From Actinomycetes bacterium (GTDB lineage: Bacteria; Actinomycetota; Actinomycetes; JAJYSQ01), in the NCBI GenBank assembly GCA_021793495.1, contig JAJYSQ010000133.1:1-5920 (forward strand): DNA of 5,920 nucleotides, in the 5' to 3' direction. The first letter of the stretch is position 1. Every line of letters begins with the position of its first letter. This document shows positions 1 through 4,738 of the stretch, in pieces. A model generated the notes under the pieces. It was not told where the DNA came from and did not search any database. It was given only the letters and a program-made list of their open reading frames with translations. The position numbers and the translations under genes are program-made.

Positions 1-1
1 C

Positions 2-703
2 TGCGTGTCCGACACCTCGGACGTGCGGGACGTGGTCTTCGGCGAGCAGGGGGTCGCCCGCGGAGCACGCCCCGGGACGCTCGTGGTCGACATGAGCACG
101 ATCAGTCCTCGGGCTACCCAGGTCATGGCCGACCAGCTGGCCGGCGTGGGCATCGGGTTCCTGGACGCGCCGGTGTCCGGAGGATCGGAGGGGGCTGCAG
201 CCGGGACCTTGTCGATCATGGTCGGCGGCCACCTGTCGGACCTGGAGCGAGTCCGGCCCTACCTGGAGCTGATGGGTCGCAGCATCACCCACCTCGGGCC
301 AGCCGGGTCTGGTCAGGTAGCCAAGCTCGTCAACCAGGTGCTCGTGGTGGTCACGATGCTCGGGGTCTCCGAAGCCCTCCTGCTGGCCAAGGCAGGGGGG
401 CTCGACCCGGCGACGGTGATCGACGCGGTCGCTGGTGGGGCCGGGGGGTCGTGGATGCTCAGCCACCGGGGCCCATCTGCGGTGGCCGGGGACTGGGCTC
501 CCGGTTTCACCATCGACCTCCAGCAGAAGGACCTCCGGCTGGTCCTGCAGGCCGCCGACGAGTACGGGGTGCCGCTGCTGGGCACGGGGATGGTGTTCCA
601 GCTCTACCGCACGCTGCAGCAGGCAGGGCTGGGTGCCGAGGGCAACCACGCCCTGGTCAAGGCGTTGGAGCGGCTTGCTGGTCGGACGCTGACCGACGAC
701 TGA
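2..703 (+). CDS. Beta-hydroxyacid dehydrogenase (3-hydroxyisobutyrate dehydrogenase-like), 5'-truncated by window edge
   Basis: This is the C-terminal ~233 residues of an NAD(P)-dependent beta-hydroxyacid dehydrogenase, a family that oxidises 3-hydroxyisobutyrate or reduces tartronate semialdehyde in the cytoplasm. The reading frame is open to the left edge, so the GTG at 5 is not a credible start and the N-terminal dinucleotide-binding glycine motif lies outside the window. Visible family signatures are the end of the Rossmann domain (VVDMSTISP), the substrate-binding segment DAPVSGGSEGAAAGTLSIMVGG (DAPVSGG with GTL and MVGG), and GSGQVAKLVNQ, which carries the presumed catalytic Lys (codon 323-325) and the Asn four residues later. 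The all-alpha C-terminal domain includes the conserved QQKDLRLVLQAADE segment. Full family members are about 290-300 aa, so roughly 60 residues are missing. Substrate cannot be told from sequence alone; GarR/GlxR-type reductase is an alternative. The gene ends at TGA 701-703 and overlaps the convergent Nudix gene by 47 nt. Confidence 0.93.
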   Translation, partial: CVSDTSDVRDVVFGEQGVARGARPGTLVVDMSTISPRATQVMADQLAGVGIGFLDAPVSGGSEGAAAGTLSIMVGGHLSDLERVRPYLELMGRSITHLGPAGSGQVAKLVNQVLVVVTMLGVSEALLLAKAGGLDPATVIDAVAGGAGGSWMLSHRGPSAVAGDWAPGFTIDLQQKDLRLVLQAADEYGVPLLGTGMVFQLYRTLQQAGLGAEGNHALVKALERLAGRTLTDD

Positions 704-1268
704 GCAACCGGTGGTGAGCCAGCTCGGCCAGCCGGGCGACCGAGAGGTCGACCTCGTCGGGCAGGTCGTCCAGTGCGAACCACGCCAACGCGAGGGACTC
801 ACCGCTGCACCGTTCGTGGGCCGCGGCAGGGGCCAGGGCGAGGAACTGGACGTCCAGGTGGATGGCGTCCCCTGCCCCGCACCTCACCGTGTGCCGGTCC
901 AGCGTGAGCGGAACGGGGTCGATCTGCACCCTGTCGATCCCGCTCTCCTCGACCGCCTCACGGCGGGCCGCTGCGGCCAACGAAGAGTCGTCCGCCTCGC
1001 AGTGCCCGCCGAGCTGCAGCCACCGGCCGACCTTGGGGTGCAGGGTGAGCAGGGTGCGCTCGTGGCGGGGTTCGACCAGCAGCGCGCTGGCGGTCAGGTG
1101 CTCGGGGCGGCGGTCCCGGCGGGTGGCGTCGGGGTGCTCATCGAGCAGGGCGAGCGCGTGGTGACGCAGCCTCTCGGCCGCCGGATCGGGAGCCGTCCAC
1201 GACGCAAGGGCGGCACGGGCGGCACGTTGCAGGTCGCGTGTGCCGGCCTGCTCGTCAGGACGGGTCAC
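657..1268 (-). CDS. Nudix hydrolase
   Basis: Predicted 203-aa Nudix-family pyrophosphohydrolase, acting on a nucleoside diphosphate linked to another moiety with a divalent metal. The Nudix box is at about residues 87-111: LGGHCEADDSSL followed by ARREAVEESGI. The metal-binding core REAVEES (E104, E107, E108) is intact. The spacing between the GG and the RE motif is one residue longer than in the textbook pattern, and the usual Glu upstream is an Asp (D93/D94); as I recall, this GGHCE variant is common in actinomycetes. The preceding strand (HLTASALLVE, then LLTLHPKVGRWLQLGGH) fits the Nudix fold. The open frame reaches 1358, but that would overlap the upstream gene by about 100 nt. The GTG at 1268 leaves a 14-nt overlap with the upstream stop and gives a family-like N-terminus, but it has no clear Shine-Dalgarno, so the start is uncertain. 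It is probably co-transcribed with, and translationally coupled to, the Zincin_2 gene. Substrate unknown. Confidence 0.88.
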   Translation of the reverse strand: MTRPDEQAGTRDLQRAARAALASWTAPDPAAERLRHHALALLDEHPDATRRDRRPEHLTASALLVEPRHERTLLTLHPKVGRWLQLGGHCEADDSSLAAAARREAVEESGIDRVQIDPVPLTLDRHTVRCGAGDAIHLDVQFLALAPAAAHERCSGESLALAWFALDDLPDEVDLSVARLAELAHHRLLSRRSASDQQAAPTP

Positions 1269-2718
1269 CGGGCTCGTCCGGACGGGGCCCGTCGAGGTCG
1301 GCGGGCGGTCCGTCGAGCAGCCGGGCGAGACCTTCGTCCAGCTCGGTCGTGCTGGCACCGGCGCCGCTGACGTACCGGTCCGGGGAGTCCAGGTCCTCGG
1401 CGTCGGGCAGCAGGTCCGGGTGGTTCCACACCGCGTCCCGGCCCTCGATCCCGCGGGCCTGGGTCAGCTGTCCCCACAGGACCGCCGCCTCCCGCAGGCG
1501 CCGGGGCCGCAGGACCAGGCCGACGAGGGCGCTGAAGGTCTGCTCCGCGGGTCCGCCGGTGGCCCGGTGACGACGTACGGTCTCGCGCAACGCGGCTGCC
1601 GACGGCAGGTGCGTGGCGGCTGCGGCGTGCGCGACCTCATCCACCCAGCCTTCCACCAGAGCGAGCAGGGTCTCCAACCGGGCGAGCGCCTGCTCTTGGG
1701 CGGGGGTGTTCTCCGGCTCGAGCAGACCGGACTCCAACGCCTCCTGGATCGCAGCCGGGTTGCTGGGGTCCAACCCGGAGACGGCCTGCTCGATGCGTGC
1801 GGAGTCCACGTGGATCCCGGCCGCGTACTGCTCGATCGCGCCCAGCAGGCGCGCGCGCAGCCATGGGACGTGGGCGTACAGCCGGACGGCGGCGACCTCG
1901 CGGAGCGCCAGGTAGAGCCGGACCTCGTCCGCCGGCACCCCGAGGTCGGCACCGAAGGCCGCCACGTTGGCCGGGACGAGTACCGGGTGCGATCCGGAGC
2001 CGAGCGGGATGCCGACGTCGGTCGAGCCCACCACCTCGGTGGCCAGGGCCCCGAGGGCTTGACCGATCTGGGCGCCGAACATGGCGCCTCCCATCGACCG
2101 CATCATCCCGGCCAACGGCCCGGTCATGGCCCGGGCTTGCTCGGACAGCGACGGGTCCTGGCCCATCATCGGTGGGAGCGCGCCGTTGATCGACGTGGTG
2201 ATCGCGTCGTTCATCGCGGTCACCACACGTTCGGCCACCGGATCGACCAGCGATCGCCACACCGGCAGGGTGGACTCGATCCATTCGGCTCGGCTCCAGG
2301 CGACCGGTGAGGACTCCTGGGACGGGAACGCCGTCGACTCGTCGAGCCAGAGCTGGGCCAGGCGCACGGCCTCCCGGACCTGTGCCACGTCAGTCTGCCC
2401 GAGGAATCGGTCGTTGCCACCTGCGGCCATCTGCCGGGCGGTGTCCCGAGCCAGGTCCCAGTTCACCGGCCCGCCGGTCCAGGCGAACACCTGGCCCAGC
2501 TGGCTCAGCGCGGCACCCAGGTCGAGCTCTCCGCCGGGACCGGTGAACCCGGGGGGCAGCGCACCGCCGAACAGGGCCCCGAACGGGTTCGCGTTGACCG
2601 GTGGCTGCCCCCCCGGGGGACCCGGCTCCGCCGGTTCTCCACCGGGGTGCTGCGAGGGCTGCTCGTCGTCGTCCCCACCGTCGGTGGCGGATCCGAAGCC
2701 GAAGGGCACGTTGTTCAC
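1255..2718 (-). CDS. Zincin_2 / DUF2342 family protein (annotated in databases as zinc-dependent metalloprotease)
   Basis: A 487-aa protein of the actinobacterial DUF2342/Zincin_2 family, usually labelled zinc-dependent metalloprotease or putative hydrolase; no substrate or role is known to me. Order: short N-terminal PFGFG motif; an acidic, Pro/Gly-rich low-complexity linker (about residues 10-42); NPFGALFGG; a helical region with FAWTGGPVNWDLARDTARQ and WLDEST; a Gly/Met-rich segment (MTGPLAGMMRSMGGAMFGAQIGQALG); then the zincin-like segment ALREVAAVRLYAHVPWLRARL (E274 at about 1899), and C-terminal helices with LALVEGWVDEVAHAA. In homologues I remember, the zincin segment reads REAAHxRLF; here the His position is Ala (A277), so metal binding is doubtful. 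GTG at 2718 is chosen because GGAGG (2727-2723 on the minus strand) sits 4 nt upstream and the product begins just before the conserved PFGFG motif. The open frame runs to 3087, but that part overlaps the divergent gene. No signal peptide or membrane segment is seen. It lies directly upstream of the Nudix gene. Confidence 0.92.
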   Translation of the reverse strand: MNNVPFGFGSATDGGDDDEQPSQHPGGEPAEPGPPGGQPPVNANPFGALFGGALPPGFTGPGGELDLGAALSQLGQVFAWTGGPVNWDLARDTARQMAAGGNDRFLGQTDVAQVREAVRLAQLWLDESTAFPSQESSPVAWSRAEWIESTLPVWRSLVDPVAERVVTAMNDAITTSINGALPPMMGQDPSLSEQARAMTGPLAGMMRSMGGAMFGAQIGQALGALATEVVGSTDVGIPLGSGSHPVLVPANVAAFGADLGVPADEVRLYLALREVAAVRLYAHVPWLRARLLGAIEQYAAGIHVDSARIEQAVSGLDPSNPAAIQEALESGLLEPENTPAQEQALARLETLLALVEGWVDEVAHAAAATHLPSAAALRETVRRHRATGGPAEQTFSALVGLVLRPRRLREAAVLWGQLTQARGIEGRDAVWNHPDLLPDAEDLDSPDRYVSGAGASTTELDEGLARLLDGPPADLDGPRPDEPGDPS

Positions 2719-2722
2719 GGAT

Positions 2723-2727
2723 CCTCC
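2723..2727 (-). promoter_or_regulatory. Ribosome binding site of the Zincin_2 gene
   Basis: GGAGG on the minus strand, 4 nt from the GTG at 2718. It is what decides this start over the long upstream extension of the frame and over the second GTG three codons later. Confidence 0.7.
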
Positions 2728-2735
2728 ATCGTTGG

Positions 2736-2742
2736 CAGGATG
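2736..2742. promoter_or_regulatory. Candidate overlapping -10 elements of a divergent promoter
   Basis: The seven bases CAGGATG read as CAGGAT on the plus strand, ending 6 nt before the SDR ATG at 2748. On the minus strand they read CATCCT (2742-2737), upstream of the Zincin_2 ribosome binding site. Each matches the actinobacterial -10 consensus TANNNT except for the first T. On the plus strand the spacing would place the transcription start at or next to the ATG (leaderless). No convincing -35 is visible on either strand; GTTCAC at 2713-2718 is the nearest plus-strand candidate, 17 nt away. This is inference from spacing, not a firm promoter call. Confidence 0.3.
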
Positions 2743-2747
2743 AGGGC

Positions 2748-3860
2748 ATGACGGCCATGCCCTCCGGGCGTCGTGCGCCTCGTCCCCACGGTAGCCCGGG
2801 GACAGGGATGTCGCCGACCCACGTCGCGGCGGTTCGCTCTGGGCGCACCACCGTGCGGTCCCACCCACGGGTGGCCGTGACCGGATCCGGTACCGCGCTG
2901 GGCACGGCCCTGCTGCTCCAGCTGCGCGAGCAGTTCTCTGCGCAGTCAGTGGTCGCTCTGGACGACACCGTCGACCTGTGCGACCCGTCGGTGGCGCAGG
3001 CGCTGGCCGGGGCCGACGTGCTGGTGCACGCGGTCGCCGAGCCTGGAGGTGGGTCCGCCGGAGCGCAACGGGTCCTGCGTACCGCACAGACCCTGCTGAC
3101 CGCTGCGGCCGCTGTCGCCGTACCTCGGGTGGTGCTGATCACCACAGCCATGGTGTATGGAGCGCGTGCGGACAATCCAGTTCCGCTGCCGGAGGACGCG
3201 CCGCTTCAGGCGGAGGGGATGGGTCCGCTGATCGACGAGATCCTGGAGGTGGAGCGGTTGGCGGCCCGGGCCGGGGAGGTCCATCCCGGCCTACGCGTCA
3301 CGGTGGTGCGCCCGGCGATGCTCGTCGGCCCTGGGGTCGTCGGGCTGGCTGCTCGGCACTTCTCGGCCACCCGGCTGCTGGCCGTGCGCGGGACCCGGCC
3401 GTGCTGGCAGTTTTGCCATGTCGCGGACCTGGCTGCCCTGGTGAGCCTCGTGGTCGCCGAGGACGTGGTTGGACCCCTGACCGTGGCCAGCGAGGGGTGG
3501 TTGGAGCAGGCCGAGGTGGAGCGGCTGGCTGGGTCGCCGCGGATCGAGCTGCCGGCCAGCCTTGCCTTCACCACGGCGGCTCGTCTGCACCGGCTCGGCG
3601 TGCTGGTCGGCACGCCGGGGGCTCTGGCGTACGTGGTGCACCCCTGGGTCGTGCCGTCGACCCGGGCGCGACGTGCGGGGTGGAACCCGGCGTACGACAA
3701 CGCCGCCCTGCTCCGCCAGGTCCTGGACCAGGTGGCGGTGACCTCGTCGCCCGGACACCGGTGGGAGGCCAAGGACGCCGCGATCGGCGCGACCGGTGCG
3801 GCCGTGGCGATGGCCGGTACCGCAGCGCTGGTCCGGGCCGCCCGACGAAGGCGCCGCTGA
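2748..3860 (+). CDS. Atypical SDR / NAD-dependent epimerase-dehydratase family protein
   Basis: Predicted 370-aa NAD(P)-binding protein of the extended/atypical short-chain dehydrogenase superfamily. After a basic, Pro-rich N-terminus (about 40 residues) comes strand-turn-helix RVAVTGSGTALGTALL with the glycine motif at residues 46-52. Then follow VLVHAVAEPGG (cofactor pocket), VPRVVLITTAMVYGARADNP (the SS..VYG segment of epimerases), RVTVVRPAMLVGPG, and CWQFCHVADLAALV, matching the usual FxHVxDLA motif. At the YxxxK position the sequence reads LIDEILEVE (residues 161-169), so the catalytic Tyr and Lys appear to be absent; catalysis is doubtful. The C-terminus has an Ala/Gly-rich weakly hydrophobic stretch followed by RRRRR, possibly a membrane association element. 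ATG 2748 has AGGA 7 nt upstream or may be leaderless; ATG 2757 and ATG 2808 are alternatives. In actinomycetes this gene commonly precedes moaE (memory). Substrate unknown. Confidence 0.88.
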   Translation: MTAMPSGRRAPRPHGSPGTGMSPTHVAAVRSGRTTVRSHPRVAVTGSGTALGTALLLQLREQFSAQSVVALDDTVDLCDPSVAQALAGADVLVHAVAEPGGGSAGAQRVLRTAQTLLTAAAAVAVPRVVLITTAMVYGARADNPVPLPEDAPLQAEGMGPLIDEILEVERLAARAGEVHPGLRVTVVRPAMLVGPGVVGLAARHFSATRLLAVRGTRPCWQFCHVADLAALVSLVVAEDVVGPLTVASEGWLEQAEVERLAGSPRIELPASLAFTTAARLHRLGVLVGTPGALAYVVHPWVVPSTRARRAGWNPAYDNAALLRQVLDQVAVTSSPGHRWEAKDAAIGATGAAVAMAGTAALVRAARRRRR

Positions 3861-3884
3861 CCTGCCTCGAGCGGGGCCTACGCT
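3857..3884 (+). promoter_or_regulatory. Candidate promoter for a leaderless moaE transcript
   Basis: CTGACC (3857-3862), close to the -35 consensus TTGACC, is followed after 16 nt by TACGCT (3879-3884), a match to the actinobacterial -10 pattern TANNNT. Six bases separate the -10 from the GTG at 3891, so transcription would begin at or beside the start codon. No Shine-Dalgarno sequence precedes the GTG, which agrees with a leaderless mRNA. The -35 overlaps the stop codon of the upstream SDR gene. Confidence 0.55.
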
Positions 3885-3890
3885 GCTGAC

Positions 3891-4421
3891 GTGGACCGCA
3901 TAGCCCGCGTGGGGCCCGAACCGGTGGGTCAGCCCGAACCGGTGGGTCAGCCCGAACCGGTGGGTCAGCCCGAACCGGTGGGTCAGCAGCAGGTCGGGGA
4001 GCGGCTCCGTCTGGCCGAGATACGAGCCACGGCGCTGACGGTCGACGAGGTGCTGGAGGCGGTTGCCGGCCCGCGGGCCGGTGGGCTTGCCGTGTTCGTC
4101 GGGACCGTACGCGACCACGATGGCTCTCGGCCCGTGCGCCAGCTGGCCTACAGTGCGCACCCCAGCGCCGAACGGGTGCTCCACCAGGTGGCCGACCGCG
4201 CCTTGTCGGACCCACAGGTTCTCGCCGGCGCGGTGCTGCACCGGGTGGGGCCGCTGCAGGTCGGGGACGTGGCGATCGTGGCGGCCGTGGCCTGCGCGCA
4301 CCGGGTGGACGCCTTCGCGGTCTGCCGGCGCCTCGTCGATGACGTCAAGTCCCAGGTGCCGATCTGGAAGCACCAGGTGTTCGCCGATGGCACCGAGGAG
4401 TGGGTGGGTGCGGCGACCTGA
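3891..4421 (+). CDS. moaE: Molybdopterin synthase catalytic (large) subunit MoaE, with N-terminal PEPVGQ repeat extension
   Basis: A 176-aa protein whose residues ~37-176 match MoaE. With the thiocarboxylated small subunit MoaD, MoaE inserts two sulfurs into cyclic pyranopterin monophosphate to make molybdopterin in the cytoplasm. Visible family motifs are GGLAVFVGTVRDHDG (R74), LAYSAHPSAE, LHRVGPLQVGDVAIVAAV, CAHRVDAF (H137, R138, corresponding to His103/Arg104 of E. coli MoaE), and KSQVPIWKHQ, where K153 and K160 keep the seven-residue spacing of catalytic Lys119/Lys126. All expected catalytic residues are present. E. coli MoaE is about 150 aa; the extra N-terminal ~36 residues consist of MDRIARVG, four perfect PEPVGQ repeats and a short QQVG linker. 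GTG 3891 is chosen because a -10 element sits 6 nt upstream. Each repeat also contains an in-frame GTG (3924, 3942, 3960, 3978), so a shorter form starting inside the repeats cannot be excluded. No moaD or other moa gene lies in the window. Confidence 0.95.
   Translation: MDRIARVGPEPVGQPEPVGQPEPVGQPEPVGQQQVGERLRLAEIRATALTVDEVLEAVAGPRAGGLAVFVGTVRDHDGSRPVRQLAYSAHPSAERVLHQVADRALSDPQVLAGAVLHRVGPLQVGDVAIVAAVACAHRVDAFAVCRRLVDDVKSQVPIWKHQVFADGTEEWVGAAT
3915..3986 (+). repeat. Four perfect 18-bp tandem repeats (PEPVGQ x4) in moaE
   Basis: The 18-base unit CCCGAACCGGTGGGTCAG occurs four times head to tail (3915-3932, 3933-3950, 3951-3968, 3969-3986) with no mismatch. It is in phase with the moaE codons and encodes Pro-Glu-Pro-Val-Gly-Gln four times (residues 9-32). 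Identity at every synonymous position indicates recent expansion by slippage or unequal exchange. Each unit contains the palindrome ACCGGT. Copy number changes would keep the frame, since 18 is divisible by 3. Confidence 0.97.
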
Positions 4422-4444
4422 TCGCCGGGGCCTGCGAGCCGGGT

Positions 4445-4450
4445 TACCCT
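4445..4450 (+). promoter_or_regulatory. Candidate -10 element upstream of the small membrane protein gene
   Basis: TACCCT fits TANNNT and lies in the 112-nt gap between moaE and the small membrane gene, where transcription from moaE could be supplemented. It would start an mRNA near 4457 with a leader of about 77 nt carrying the ribosome binding site at 4524. No recognisable -35 is found at 15-19 nt upstream, so this is weak. I see nothing else convincing in 4422-4523. Confidence 0.35.
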
Positions 4451-4523
4451 AGAACTCAGGTCCGTGCCGACGCAGGGACTTCGCGGTGCTCGGCGGACCG
4501 AGCGACAGTTTCCGTGCGACGAC

Positions 4524-4527
4524 GAGG
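4524..4527 (+). promoter_or_regulatory. Ribosome binding site of the small membrane protein gene
   Basis: GAGG followed by 6 nt and ATG at 4534. This supports the ATG over the in-frame GTG at 4486, which lacks such a site and would add 16 residues with no membrane-protein character. Confidence 0.75.
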
Positions 4528-4533
4528 TGGTTC

Positions 4534-4728
4534 ATGGCGGCGATGGTCTGGTGGATCATCCCCGTGGTGGCCACCCTCCTGGCGATCCTCTGGGTGATCT
4601 GGGCCGGACGCCCGCGCGCGCCCGCCGACCCGATGGACACCGTCGAGGCCTACCGGCGGTTCCGGGACGCCATGGAGCACCCGTCGCGGGTTCGTACCGG
4701 GCACGGGCACGATCGCGCCGCCTCGTAG
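4534..4728 (+). CDS. Small single-pass membrane protein of unknown function (64 aa)
   Basis: Begins at ATG 4534 behind a good ribosome binding site. Residues ~3-25 form one strong hydrophobic helix rich in Trp and Ile (VWWIIPVVATLLAILWVIW). It is followed by a basic, Pro-rich turn (AGRPRAPADP) and a charged helix, MDTVEAYRRFRDAME. The basic flank after the helix predicts the C-terminus inside the cytoplasm by the positive-inside rule. The last ~15 residues (HPSRVRTGHGHDRAAS) look disordered. From memory, similar short proteins with a WWxIP helix and VEAYxRFRxAM segment sit beside the PDZ-S16 gene in other actinomycetes, but no function is assigned. It ends 10 nt before the protease start, so they are probably co-expressed; the protein might help that protease, which is only a guess from position. 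Confidence 0.82.
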   Translation: MAAMVWWIIPVVATLLAILWVIWAGRPRAPADPMDTVEAYRRFRDAMEHPSRVRTGHGHDRAAS

Positions 4729-4731
4729 GCT
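4726..4731 (+). promoter_or_regulatory. Candidate -10 element for a leaderless PDZ-S16 protease transcript
   Basis: TAGGCT matches TANNNT and ends 7 nt before the ATG at 4739. The region between has no Shine-Dalgarno sequence, so a leaderless transcript starting at the A of the ATG is plausible. The element overlaps the TAG stop of the small membrane gene. No clear -35 is visible, so read-through from upstream remains possible. Confidence 0.4.
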
Positions 4732-4738
4732 TCCTCGC

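Noticed and set aside
1240..2310. Long plus-strand open frame (356 codons) opposite the Zincin_2 gene
   Set aside because: It is antisense to a recognised family protein, its translation is low in complexity and resembles no known fold, and high GC makes such stop-free antisense frames common.
2719..3087. N-terminal extension of the Zincin_2 frame up to 3087
   Set aside because: The extra 123 residues are Arg/Pro/Ala-rich, overlap the SDR coding sequence, and a good ribosome binding site precedes GTG 2718.
2978..3889. 303-codon plus-strand frame inside the SDR gene
   Set aside because: Out-of-frame shadow, Gly/Arg-rich as expected for a shifted reading of GC-rich coding DNA.
3861..3890. Molybdenum cofactor riboswitch upstream of moaE
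   Set aside because: The gap is just 30 nt and the transcript is probably leaderless, leaving no room for such an RNA.
3915..3986. Tandem repeats considered as a CRISPR array or iteron-type origin
   Set aside because: Units are adjacent with no spacers, exactly in phase with the moaE codons and encode a regular peptide.
3291..4373. Long minus-strand open frame across SDR and moaE, with repeated GLTHRF
   Set aside because: It spans two real genes and their spacer; the repeated peptide is merely the reverse reading of the PEPVGQ DNA repeat.
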